A stretch of 64,000 nt of DNA from contig NZ_JBNAFY010000009.1 of assembly GCF_049800915.1 (NCBI RefSeq), positions 62,001 to 126,000 of the forward strand. The letters run 5' to 3'. The stretch comes from Amaricoccus macauensis_A (lineage in GTDB: Bacteria > Pseudomonadota > Alphaproteobacteria > Rhodobacterales > Rhodobacteraceae). Below, in pieces: positions 17,588-28,714 of this stretch (position 1 is its first letter; each line of letters starts with the position of its first letter). The notes beneath the pieces are model-generated. The model was not told the origin of the DNA, did no database searches, and saw only the letters and a list, made by a program, of their open reading frames with translations. A program made the translations under genes and the position numbers.

Positions 17588-18252
17588 ACATGGTCCAGTT
17601 TCGATCCAGTGCCTTAACGCCAGTCATGGCAGAATTGATGGCCCAACGTTCGGTCACCATGATCGACCAGCGGCGGAACCGTGGGTTCTTCGTTTGCCCC
17701 GCGGGGCAGATGCAGGCGGAGGAGGTAAACTTCATGGCAAAGGAGGGCAAAAGCCTCGTCTGCCTCGCGCTCCCCGCCTCGACAATTGCTGACCTGGGTC
17801 TCCCGCTTATGGCCGAGCGACATCGTACTAATGGCGAGTGGCGTCACGCCATTTCGATTGAGGCGAGAAACGGAATCACCACGGGGATTTCCGCGGCCGA
17901 GCGAGCACACACGATACGAACGGCCGTAGAGCCGGGAGCATCGGGCGGCGAAATTGTCTCGCCCGGGCATGTCTTCCCCGTCTGCCCTCCGGCCAATGCC
18001 GCCCCGCTGGATGATCCGATTGGGGCAATGCTGTCGCTCGTTCGCAAGGCTGTCGGCCTCGAAGCCGCGGCATTCTGTATCATCATGGGTGCAGACGGAT
18101 CGGTCGCTTCGAGCACAGAAGCCCTGAAATTTAGCAAGGCCCTCGGACGTCAAGCCATCAGCCTCGATGAGGCTCTGGCTCCGACATTGGGTGCCCCAGT
18201 GGAAGGCCAAGAAACCTCATTCGGTTTCAATTGCTTGACAACTCCGGGATAA
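17584..18252 (+). CDS. RibB (DHBP synthase)-like protein lacking catalytic residues
   Basis: A 222-aa protein with the fold signature of 3,4-dihydroxy-2-butanone-4-phosphate synthase: VNFMAKEGKSLVCLAL, LPLMAERH, ITTGISAAERAHTIR (about 98-112) and IVSPGHVFPV. The catalytic acidic loop of RibB (DDEDRENEGD) is replaced by MIDQRRNRGF (26-35), and the metal-ligand motif HTEA is replaced by DPIGA (about 145). It therefore should not make DHBP from ribulose-5-phosphate. It is the last gene of the flavin-monooxygenase operon, overlapping the reductase by 4 nt. A flavin/substrate-binding or a different lyase role is possible; I cannot assign one. Confidence 0.8.
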   Translation: MNMVQFRSSALTPVMAELMAQRSVTMIDQRRNRGFFVCPAGQMQAEEVNFMAKEGKSLVCLALPASTIADLGLPLMAERHRTNGEWRHAISIEARNGITTGISAAERAHTIRTAVEPGASGGEIVSPGHVFPVCPPANAAPLDDPIGAMLSLVRKAVGLEAAAFCIIMGADGSVASSTEALKFSKALGRQAISLDEALAPTLGAPVEGQETSFGFNCLTTPG

Positions 18253-18314
18253 AATCCGCTGTCTTGGGTCGAGTGGCATTCTGCGGGAGCGGTCGTTTGG
18301 CATACAAAGGCTCA

Positions 18315-19211
18315 ATGACTTTTGAACAGCTTCGGGTCTTCGTCGAGGCCGCGCGCTACGGCAATTTCACCTTTGCTGCACGGGCACTGGGCCTCAGTCA
18401 GGCTGCAGTCAGCATGGCGGTTCGCCGTCTGGAAGAGCAGCACGAAGTGACCCTCTTTGACCGTTCATCCCGGAACCTCGCCCTGACCGAAGCCGGCCAG
18501 ACGCTTCTAGGCGAGGCAGAGCGTATACTGCGAGACCTTGAGCTTACTTCCCTCAGGTTGGAAAGCTTTCGAAGCGCGGATCGTCGCGTTCTGATCATCG
18601 CCTGTACACGGAATGCATACAACTACTGGCTTTCAGGAGTGGCCACACATCTCAGGGGGCGGCGGGACGACTCCAGAATAGAGCTCATCTGCGGCTCAGC
18701 GGAGGATGTCGCAGCTTGGGTTCTGCGGGGCACGGCCGATGCAGGTGTGAGCGAGAGCAACCCCGGTCATCCCATGTGCCGGTATTTCGGCGTCTTTAGG
18801 GATTGCCTGATAGTCGGCGCCACTCCCGACCTCGCGGCCCAACACCCCCGCCTATCCACTTGGACGGACATCCAACGAGTTGGACCAATCCTTGCCGAGA
18901 GTGGAACCGACCTTTCACCTGTGTTGCAAACGGCATTGGAAAAAGAACAAATCGACACGCGCCGCATGCTGCATAGAGATATCCGCCTCGAATCAAGCGA
19001 AGCGGTTGTCACCGCAGCGCTCGAAGGCCGGTATCCGGCGTTAGTCTCGGAAACCGTAGCGAAACCGTACCTCGATGCCGGCCGGATTGTCCGCATCGGC
19101 CCTGCGCCCATCGTATTCGACTACTGGTGTTTCGGCCTCCAGCCCTACGATATTGAGCCACTCGCGACACTTGTATCACGGACATCACGAAAGATGCGCA
19201 ACGCAGGCTGA
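18315..19211 (+). CDS. LysR-family transcriptional regulator
   Basis: A 298-aa LysR protein. The N-terminal winged helix reads MTFEQLRVFVEAARYGNFTF, then ALGLSQAAVSMAVRRLEEQH and LFDRSSRNLALTEAG, followed by a linker helix and a periplasmic-binding-like effector domain. The ATG at 18315 has AAAGG 6 nt upstream. It lies 62 bp after the RibB-like gene on the same strand, so it may be co-transcribed and read the pathway inducer. LysR proteins do not activate sigma-54 promoters, so a second, distant activator is implied for the upstream promoter. Confidence 0.92.
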   Translation: MTFEQLRVFVEAARYGNFTFAARALGLSQAAVSMAVRRLEEQHEVTLFDRSSRNLALTEAGQTLLGEAERILRDLELTSLRLESFRSADRRVLIIACTRNAYNYWLSGVATHLRGRRDDSRIELICGSAEDVAAWVLRGTADAGVSESNPGHPMCRYFGVFRDCLIVGATPDLAAQHPRLSTWTDIQRVGPILAESGTDLSPVLQTALEKEQIDTRRMLHRDIRLESSEAVVTAALEGRYPALVSETVAKPYLDAGRIVRIGPAPIVFDYWCFGLQPYDIEPLATLVSRTSRKMRNAG

Positions 19212-19512
19212 AAACTAAGATTAGTCGATCAACATGAGGTTGATAATATTCCCAATGCCGAAAGGGTTTCAATACTCGCTAGACATTGCGCTTTGCCATG
19301 GGATCTAACCTCAGCCATGCGCATGAGACGATCCGGAGGTCTTTTCTACATGTCCGGGCTGGACGGCGAAGTGCGGTTAATGTCCCCCATCGAGCTTGAC
19401 ACCCGCAATTGCCCAAGGATTTGGCGTGTGGTTGACCAGCGGCGCAGTCTAATAGCGCCGGTCTTGCCGGATCCGTTCACTTTGGCCTCATTTTTTGCCT
19501 CTTCAGGCCGAG
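19212..19512. other. Intergenic stretch before the IS5 relic
   Basis: About 300 bp with no supportable gene, RNA or clear terminator. It separates the LysR gene from the 3' end of a decayed IS5-family transposase. Confidence 0.4.
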
Positions 19513-20604
19513 TCATCCCATGAGCGCCCGACGCTTGTGGAAGATGAGGCGATCGAAATTACGGGCGAGATTGGCGAGGGTCAGTCTTGTTTCGGCACGG
19601 GCGAGACCGATGGTGCGAATAAAGAGCCCGAAGCGGGTCTTCTGATGTGCGAAGACGTGCTCGATGCGCGCCCGGATAGCCGACTTCTTCGCGTTGGCGC
19701 GCTGTTGCCTGCGGCATCGGTTTTCCCGCCGACCTGCGTCGATGAATACGGCTCGTAAGCATTCTGCTTGCCAGCCACTTATTGTTTCGTTGCAATCGAT
19801 ATGCGCTGTCGGCCCAGACCTCCGACAAGGCGTTGTCAGTTGTCACCCGGGTTGCGGAGCATGCGACCGTCGGCGGCAGAGGCCGAAGTGACGGCGCTCT
19901 CACTGATGAAACCACAGCGCCGGTCGATGGCGATATGGCTCTTGTAGCCGAACACCGGCGTGGCGATCTGCGGAAGGGGCGTGCCGTCAGGCCGATACCG
20001 CACTTTCCCGCCGTCTTTCAGCGTCCAGCGCGCACTGGTATCCTTCTGGGCTGTCTTGTTCGGCTCGTCGGGCCAGATCTCGGCAGCGGTCTTGCCCGCC
20101 TTGATGACATCCATTTTCACGTCGGTGTTGCGCCGCTTGGGTGCAGGCACCAGGCTGGCATCCACGATCTGTCCTGACATCGGGATGTCGCCCTTCTTCT
20201 TCATTTGCCGGTCGAAGGCCTTCATTCCCCGCTTCAGTGTGCCGGTCTCGGTCAGCCGGTTCCGGAAGTGCCGGATCGTGTTCTCGTCCGGTGTTGGCCC
20301 GCCAAGGTCGAACCCCGGGAACCGCATCCACGACAGACGGTCGCGGATCATGACCTCCATCCGCGCATCACTCAGAGTGTGCTGGGCCTGCAGGATCAGC
20401 GCCTTTAACAGTGAGGCCCCGAACGCGATCCGTCCGAGTGAGCGGGCCGAACACCGGATCAAACGGAGGTCGACCGCCCTTGCTGCCGGCTCCATACCCG
20501 AGACCTTCCACGAGCCAACCGCGGAAACACTCAATATCCACCGTCGCATCGAGCACCTCGAGCGGATCGCCGTGCTTGCTCATATCCTCCAGGTGATCAG
20601 ACAA
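19513..20604 (-). pseudogene. IS5-family transposase relic with several frameshifts
   Basis: Minus-strand pieces of one IS5 transposase lie in different frames. The N-terminus (GDPLEVLDATVDIECFRGWL, SKGGRPPFDPV) is at about 20604-20450. The middle (MRFPGFDLGGPTPDENTIRH, then IVDASLVPAPKRRN and FGYKSHIAIDRRCGFI) is at about 20460-19850. The C-terminus (SAYRL, then a frame ending RALMG-stop at 19513) follows. At least three frame changes are needed, so it is inactive. DDE residues are partly recognisable in the middle piece (VDASLV, YKSH). Element ends were not delimited. Confidence 0.85.
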
Positions 20605-21028
20605 TCAAAAAAGTCATCTTTGCTCCATCAGCCCGCTCCCCATGCCGATGAAACCAGTGAATCACATCAGCCTCGCAAACGGGAGGGTTATTGCGGGCCG
20701 GTGCAGCTGACAGCTTGATGGCCATGGTCGAAATGGGGCTTTTCTGCCGATCAAGTGGCGTACATTCAGTATGACAACTCCAGATATCTTATCTGACGAA
20801 TTGTCTGGCGATGGTCCGATCCGGGGCGGCGAGACGGACGCAACAATTTCACTTCTGCGCGAAACTTGAACGAAACATGATCCGAATGGTCATGTGCTGT
20901 TCAATTGGGCAACTTGTGCGGGTCAGATCCGTTCCGGGAGGCGGATGGGGTGACAGCCCTGCCCGAATAGGCAAAAGGTTAGGAGTTAAACAAACCCATC
21001 AATTAACGTTGTAGGTCGAGGGGCAATC
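20605..21028. other. Intergenic region upstream of ppc
   Basis: About 420 bp with no recognisable gene. It includes the outer end of the IS5 relic and the ppc leader; the segment 20980-21010 (TTAAACAAACCCATCAATTAACG) is AT-rich and may hold the ppc promoter. Nothing else stands out. Confidence 0.4.
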
Positions 21029-23806
<2,778 letters not shown>

Positions 23807-23862
23807 CGCACGGAGGCCGAGCAACACTGGACAAGCGTGCGGAGTGTAAACCGAAGGTAGAG

Positions 23863-23890
23863 CGATAAGGCGGAGACTTCCGCCTTATCG
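23863..23890 (+). terminator. Hairpin terminator after ppc
   Basis: A perfect 12-bp inverted repeat, CGATAAGGCGGA and TCCGCCTTATCG, with a 4-nt loop, begins 56 bp after the ppc stop. There is no clear T-run after it, so termination could be factor-assisted. Confidence 0.6.
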
Positions 23891-24012
23891 GCTGCTGTCA
23901 CATTCTACTATTTTCGTTTGGATATTTGCACGACTCTCTTGCGTATGGGTTCGGTATGGATCGAACGAACCCGCTGACGCGGGAGAGGTGAGGCTATTGG
24001 CGTGAATGGTCT

Positions 24013-24055
24013 CCTTATCAAAAGTTTGGTTGCCGAGGCCAAACCTTTGATAAGG
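24013..24055. repeat. Large inverted repeat upstream of the integrase remnant
   Basis: CCTTATCAAA at 24013 pairs perfectly with TTTGATAAGG ending at 24055, and the inner GTTTGG/CCAAAC extends the stem around a short loop. It ends 10 bp before the integrase remnant start. Position and symmetry suggest a transposon end or recombination site of the lost element; a transcriptional regulator site is the alternative. Confidence 0.55.
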
Positions 24056-24065
24056 GGACGATCCG

Positions 24066-24200
24066 ATGACCGATGTCACGCTCGCGGTGAGCTCGCTGCG
24101 CCGCCGTATGATTGACGATTTGGCGCTTCGCAACCGGTCGCCAGCCACACAACGAACCTATCGTTACGCAATCGCCAAGTTCAGCCGGTATTTTGACTGA
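24066..24200 (+). pseudogene. N-terminal remnant of a tyrosine recombinase
   Basis: A 44-codon frame reads LRRRMIDDLALRNRSPATQR followed by TYRYAIAKFSRYF. This is the SAM-like core-binding start of XerC/D-type recombinases that accompany some IS91-like and integrase-bearing elements. It stops at TGA (24198); reading through the stop gives SPDQL, the expected next family residues, so the stop is a point mutation. Homology fades after about 24215. The catalytic domain is absent. Confidence 0.7.
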
Positions 24201-24505
24201 TCACCGGATCAACTGATAAGCCTCCCCCACTGAAGTCGTCCGCCGTTATGATTAGAGCGTTTCGGTTTTGCACCTGCCCCCAACGTTAGGCCACCCGGGT
24301 CTGGAAAATCCGGGCTCTTGCACGCTGGCGGGCCGGATGGCGGGGAAAGGTCAGTATGCCAAACGAAATTTTTCAGCTCAACATGTGGCGACGTACTGGT
24401 CTGCAACCGTCACCGGAGTTATCGTTGAGCCATACTAACAAAGACTGCCAAGCCAGCCTGCGCCGGATATCCGTAGACATACTGAAGCTGCCGGTCTAGA
24501 TACAC

Positions 24506-24517
24506 ATTGCATGCAAT
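24506..24517. promoter_or_regulatory. GntR operator ATTGCATGCAAT at the regulator start
   Basis: A perfect 12-bp palindrome overlapping the gntR start codon (ATG at 24511). The core TTGCATGCAA recurs in tandem upstream of the ABC transporter operon at 28495-28518, so it is most simply the operator of this GntR protein and implies autoregulation. Confidence 0.75.
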
Positions 24518-25194
24518 CCAATATTTCTCATCGACCCGACCAAATCAAAAAACTCACCTCGACTGAGAGGATACGGGTTACGCTCGCGGATGAGATTGTC
24601 CGGGGTGTGATTGGCCCTGGTGTCGTTCTGGATGAAACATCCCTCGCGCGACGGTTTGAGGTTTCGAGAACGCCCGTGCGTGAGGCTATTCGTCAGCTCG
24701 AGGCTATTGGATTTGTGGACGCCCGGCCACATCGAGGAGCCGTCGTGCCGCATTTTACGCCCGAACGGGTGAACGAAATGTTTCTCGTGATGGCGGAACT
24801 GGAGGGGTTGTGTGCAAGGATGGCGGCGGAAAACATGCCGGATGATCAGGCCGGCCGGCTGATCGCTGCGCATGATGCCTGCCGGAGATGTGCCGAAGCT
24901 GATGATGTTCCCGGATACTATGATTTTAATGCCGCGTTTCACGAACTCATTTATGTTCTTGGCGGAAACGAGTTTATGTCCGATGTCACCCGCGGAGTGC
25001 GCAATCGGCTGCAGCCGTTCCGTCGGGCACAGTTTAGTTCATCCGGTCGCATTCACAAATCGATTGAAGAGCACGCAGCCATAGTCGAGGCAATTCTCAG
25101 CCATGATGCGGAGGCGGCCGCACGTCTGGCCAGGGACCACATTCAGTTGGTGCGCAATACGGTGGGTTCGGTCGCTCCGTCATTGCGGGGCTGA
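24511..25194 (+). CDS. GntR-family regulator (FadR/FCD type)
   Basis: A 227-aa regulator with the GntR winged helix (TSLARRFEVSRTPVREAIRQ, about 44-63) and an all-helical FCD effector domain whose metal-site histidines are visible (AAFHELIY, SIEEHAAIVEAI). No ribosome-binding site precedes the ATG at 24511, which lies within the palindromic operator; no other start exists before the HTH, so a leaderless message is possible. Its 3' end overlaps the convergent allophanate-hydrolase-like gene by 15 nt. It probably represses the ABC operon until a small carboxylate-like or related effector binds. Confidence 0.9.
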   Translation: MQSNISHRPDQIKKLTSTERIRVTLADEIVRGVIGPGVVLDETSLARRFEVSRTPVREAIRQLEAIGFVDARPHRGAVVPHFTPERVNEMFLVMAELEGLCARMAAENMPDDQAGRLIAAHDACRRCAEADDVPGYYDFNAAFHELIYVLGGNEFMSDVTRGVRNRLQPFRRAQFSSSGRIHKSIEEHAAIVEAILSHDAEAAARLARDHIQLVRNTVGSVAPSLRG

Positions 25195-25665
25195 CGCCAA
25201 ATCATCAAGGGGACTTTGCCCGCTCGACAGTTTGTTCGAGCGTATCTGCATCCAGGCGCGCCAGCCACCGAATGAGGAAACGTCCTCGGCATCACGTGTG
25301 GCAAGTTCCTCGCATAAAAAACCCTTGGCTTCCGTCCCGTCCTCGAGGAACAGCGTGCCGATACCCAACGGGGCAGGGATGTTGGCGACAAAGGTGCCAA
25401 ACGCCGCGGGGGACAGACCCCAAAGTTCGACATCTATGGCCGTACCGCCCGTTTCTCCGACCCGCAGCAGGCCGGGCTTGGGAGGAGTGGTTTTTGGCAG
25501 TTCAAAAAGCCTGTAAACGGGGGCGGTTTTCGTCTTGCGCAGCAGCTGGCCGCCCAGATCAGCAAGTTCGCCATTCAGTGGCATGCCGCTGAGATGGGCG
25601 CCCACAACGACCAGTGTGATCGTCTCGGTGTCAGGCCGGGAGGGATGCGATATGTTATTTGTCAT
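25180..25665 (-). CDS. Stand-alone allophanate hydrolase C-terminal domain (AtzF-C-like)
   Basis: A 161-aa protein matching only the C-terminal, gamma-glutamylcyclotransferase-like domain of allophanate hydrolase. Typical pieces are VVVGAHLSGMPLNGELADLG, APVYRLFELP, PPKPGLLRV, IDVELWGLSPAAFGTFVANI, PAPLGIGTLFLEDG, KGFLCE and FGGWRAWM. No amidase domain is attached or nearby. In full-length allophanate hydrolases this domain acts on the N-carboxycarbamate intermediate. It is the last gene of an ABC importer operon, so the cargo may be a urea, allophanate or related nitrogen compound. ATG 25665 is used; a start 11 codons earlier is possible. Confidence 0.85.
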   Translation of the reverse strand: MTNNISHPSRPDTETITLVVVGAHLSGMPLNGELADLGGQLLRKTKTAPVYRLFELPKTTPPKPGLLRVGETGGTAIDVELWGLSPAAFGTFVANIPAPLGIGTLFLEDGTEAKGFLCEELATRDAEDVSSFGGWRAWMQIRSNKLSSGQSPLDDLASAPQ

Positions 25666-25724
25666 TATTTTTGGAAAACCTAATAAAAAGGGGGCCAACC
25701 CGCGGCTGGCCCCGGAAACCGAAG

Positions 25725-26783
25725 TCAGGGTGTCTCAATCTCAAGTCCTTCCCACGCCTTCAGTACGATTTCATCGTTTAGCAAGGTGCCCAGATCGACT
25801 GGACCGGCCAGGGCCTTCTGTTCCCCTTCGCCCAATTGCAGGTACGTCATGTAGGTTTCCCATCCATCCGGAAGAAACGTACCATGTGAGCTGACGCTTT
25901 CGGGCGCGACGTAGTAGGTCTGAACCAGTTCCCAGAAAGGCTCGGCAACAGGATTGTCGCCAAGGCTGGCAGCCGCATATTTAGTCTTGAGCAGAACGAA
26001 GGTCTCATCAGGATTGCTCATGCCCCAGGCCCAGCCCTTGATGACGGCGCGGGTGAATTTGACCAGCAGTTCGGGATCGGATTCGTATGTCTCCTCACGG
26101 ACGGACAGGGCGTCACCGGGGAAGGTCGCGATCACGTCGGGTGTAATGGACCGTGTCTCAATGCCCTGGGCGGGAATGAGGAGAAGGTCGCGCTTGGCGC
26201 CCGCATAGGCCTGGATGCGATCGGTCTCAAAAGAGCGGATTGTGGTTGGGTCGCCCTCTCCGGCAATCACAAGCTTGACGTCGGAACCCTCGGCAAGGCC
26301 ACTCTCGACGATCGATGCACGTACCATTGGCACCTCGCCTCCAGCGAGGTCGGATACGCCGATGGTTTTACCCACCGTATCTTCCATGGATTGGATCGGG
26401 CTGTCTGTTGGCACGACGATGTCAAAGGTGTCAGGATAGTAGACCTGCATGATCGCCTTGAGGAGAAATCCCCGTTGTGCCGCCTGCATGGTTGCTGCCG
26501 CGGAGAAGATACCCCACTCCACGTTGCCAGCCGCAAGCTGGCGCGCGGCGTCGGACGACCCCTTGGAGTAGTTTAGCGTGACATCGAGGCCTTCTTCCGC
26601 AAAGAAGCCCATCTCCTGAGCGATAAAAATTGGGAAGACCTGAGCCGTGGGACCTCCTTGCGCGGTGACGCCGTCAAACTTGATCAGGTCCTCCGCAGCC
26701 AGCGAAGTTGCCGCGGCGGCGAGGCAGCCGCCCAACAGTGCCGTATGAAAGACCCTGCAGAGTCCGGACGGGTGTTTTGTCAT
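25725..26783 (-). CDS. ABC transporter substrate-binding protein (NMT1/TauA-like)
   Basis: A 352-aa periplasmic binding protein. It begins with a signal peptide (HTALLGGCLAAAATSLAAED, cleavage near AAA-ED). The fold signature follows: PIFIAQEMGFFAEEGLDVTL, GNVEWGIFSAAATMQAAQRG, and DTVGKTIGVSDLAGGEVPMV. This is the NMT1/THI5-like family that binds taurine, nitrate, pyrimidine precursors, riboflavin precursors or other small N/S compounds. GGAGA precedes the ATG at 26783; the ORF's upstream start at 26819 lacks one. The ligand is unknown. It is third in the operon. Confidence 0.93.
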   Translation of the reverse strand: MTKHPSGLCRVFHTALLGGCLAAAATSLAAEDLIKFDGVTAQGGPTAQVFPIFIAQEMGFFAEEGLDVTLNYSKGSSDAARQLAAGNVEWGIFSAAATMQAAQRGFLLKAIMQVYYPDTFDIVVPTDSPIQSMEDTVGKTIGVSDLAGGEVPMVRASIVESGLAEGSDVKLVIAGEGDPTTIRSFETDRIQAYAGAKRDLLLIPAQGIETRSITPDVIATFPGDALSVREETYESDPELLVKFTRAVIKGWAWGMSNPDETFVLLKTKYAAASLGDNPVAEPFWELVQTYYVAPESVSSHGTFLPDGWETYMTYLQLGEGEQKALAGPVDLGTLLNDEIVLKAWEGLEIETP

Positions 26784-26844
26784 TTCGTGTCTCCATTGAT
26801 TGGGGATTTTCAGCGTCAAAAAGGATTGTTTTGTCGGAACTAAA

Positions 26845-27705
26845 TCAAAGTGAGTTCCAGAAAATCACGCGGTTCTCCATCCACTCGATCAGTTGATAGA
26901 TGAACAGGGTGAAGAGTGAGAGCAGTATGATGAGGAAAAACACGGCCGGGATATCGAGCTGGAAGTTCATCGCGTAAATGAGATACCCAATTCCGGCAGA
27001 TGCTCCGACGAACTCGCCGACGATCACGCCCAGAACAGCAAGGGTCCAGCACAGTTTAACGCCGGCCATCATGATCGGCGCGGCATTCGGCAGCAACAGC
27101 AGTCTAAACGTCAGCCAGCGGTTGGCGGTCAACGAACGCATGAGCTTGATGGCGTTCGGATCCACGGATGAAAGTCCGGTCAACGTATTCAGGAACATCG
27201 GGAAAAAGCACATGACCACGGAAATGGCGATTTTGGATTCCATATCAAAACCGAACCACGTAACGAAAATTGGCGCGAGCACGATCTTGGGTGGGGCCTG
27301 AAGTCCGACAAGATAGGGGTAGAGGGTCGCGCGAACGAACGGGAACATGGCGACCAGAATGCCCAGCACCGCTCCTGAACCCATGCCGAGTGAGAAGCCC
27401 CAAAAGATTTCCTGCAGCGTGACCCAGACGTTTGGCCAGAAATAATCAGCAGTTACGACCCTTCCGGCCGCCTCCAACGTCGCGATTGGAGTCGGGATAA
27501 TAAGCGAATGGACAAGACCACCATGAGTTGCCGCAGCCCAGATGATCAGAACGAGGATGCCGAATCCCAGGGCAAGCAAACGGTTTTGAATAAGTTCACG
27601 CCGGGCACGACGGCGCTCCTCAACAACGAAGCGTTCGACAGTGTCGACCTGTCGGCTCTCGCCCTTGGGCGCAATTTGGGTTGGTACTGTTTCTGCTATG
27701 GTCAT
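26845..27705 (-). CDS. ABC transporter permease (NitT/TauT type)
   Basis: A 286-aa inner-membrane permease with a cytoplasmic N-terminus and about six helices. The EAA loop region is recognisable in SVDPNAIKLMRSLTANRWLT preceding RLLLLPNAAPIMMAGVK, and GEFVGASAGIGYLIYAMN is typical of SsuC/TauC-like permeases. ATG 27705 has GAGG upstream. It starts 10 bp after the ATPase gene stop, so the two are one transcript. Confidence 0.93.
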   Translation of the reverse strand: MTIAETVPTQIAPKGESRQVDTVERFVVEERRRARRELIQNRLLALGFGILVLIIWAAATHGGLVHSLIIPTPIATLEAAGRVVTADYFWPNVWVTLQEIFWGFSLGMGSGAVLGILVAMFPFVRATLYPYLVGLQAPPKIVLAPIFVTWFGFDMESKIAISVVMCFFPMFLNTLTGLSSVDPNAIKLMRSLTANRWLTFRLLLLPNAAPIMMAGVKLCWTLAVLGVIVGEFVGASAGIGYLIYAMNFQLDIPAVFFLIILLSLFTLFIYQLIEWMENRVIFWNSL

Positions 27706-27715
27706 CTGTTCGGCC

Positions 27716-28480
27716 TCAATGATCGACGCCGAGCATGCGGCGGATTTCAAAGACCCGTTCCGAGTATCGTGGGTCACGCATGAGATCGGTGGTGCGGGGG
27801 CGGGGCAGGTCGATCTCGAGAATACCTTCGAGCCGTCCCGGTCGGGGCGTCATGACAAAGACGCGGTCGGAGAGAAACACCGCCTCTCCGATATTGTGGG
27901 TCACGAAGATGACCGTTTTTTTGGTCGCTTCCCAAATCCTCAGGAGTTCGAGATTCATTGTCTCCCTGGTAAATTCGTCGAGCGCCCCGAAAGGTTCGTC
28001 CATCATCAGGACCTGAGGATCATGTGCGAGCAGTCGAGCCAATCCCACGCGTTGCTTCATGCCGCCAGAGAGCTCGTCGGGATAACGTTCCCCAAACCCG
28101 TTCAGACCGACCATATTGAGCAGTGCCTCGGTGCGCTCGACCTGATCCGACTTGTCCAGTTTGAGGATTTGGCCTGGAAGGCGGATGTTTTCCCGGATGG
28201 TCCGCCACGGAAAAAGTACCGAGGTCTGAAACATCATGCCAACATCAGGACGGGGTGTGGTCACCTGTTCGCCGGAAATGCTGAGTTTGCCGAGGCTCTT
28301 TTCCTCTAGGCCGCCGAGTATCGACAGCAGGGTCGACTTTCCACAGCCGGAGGGTCCTACGAGAGATATGAACTCACCCTCGTTGATCCCGAAGCTGATG
28401 TCATCTAGCGCAACCAGAGGCCCGGTGGCCGTCGAATATACCTTAGTGATGTTTGTTCCCTGAATAATCTCAGTGGTCAT
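27716..28480 (-). CDS. ABC transporter ATP-binding protein (NitT/TauT type)
   Basis: A 254-aa ATPase. Walker A is GPSGCGKST (about 42-50), the signature LSGGMKQRVGLARLL, Walker B VLMMDEPFGALD, and the H-loop IFVTHNIGEA. FMMFQTSVLFPWRT-type Q-loop (GMMFQTSVLFPWRT) is the SsuB/TauB/NrtD form. AAGGAG is 6 nt before the ATG at 28480. It is the first gene of the operon, directly downstream of two palindromic GntR-type operators. Confidence 0.95.
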   Translation of the reverse strand: MTTEIIQGTNITKVYSTATGPLVALDDISFGINEGEFISLVGPSGCGKSTLLSILGGLEEKSLGKLSISGEQVTTPRPDVGMMFQTSVLFPWRTIRENIRLPGQILKLDKSDQVERTEALLNMVGLNGFGERYPDELSGGMKQRVGLARLLAHDPQVLMMDEPFGALDEFTRETMNLELLRIWEATKKTVIFVTHNIGEAVFLSDRVFVMTPRPGRLEGILEIDLPRPRTTDLMRDPRYSERVFEIRRMLGVDH

Positions 28481-28494
28481 GTGGGCTCCTTGAT

Positions 28495-28518
28495 GTTGCA
28501 TGCAACTATGCATGCAAT
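28495..28518 (-). promoter_or_regulatory. Tandem GntR operators of the ABC operon
   Basis: GTTGCATGCAAC (28495-28506) is a perfect palindrome and is followed directly by TATGCATGCAAT (28507-28518). Both share the core of the site at the gntR start. They sit 15-38 bp before the ATPase start codon, between promoter and gene, as expected for repression. Confidence 0.75.
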
Positions 28519-28714
28519 CTAAAACTCCGCAATTTTCCGCTTAAGCCTTTTGCTGTATTTCGGGCAAATAAGCTGAAGATGCCTACAAAAAATGCTGGTT
28601 TTTTGGGTGATGCGGCAAATTCGAGCAGGTTTGGCGCGCAGTGCCCGTCGTCAGATGATCTGGAACACGAGCGGCTAATGTATAGCGGAGGCTCTGGCTC
28701 GTTGATGGTTCAGT

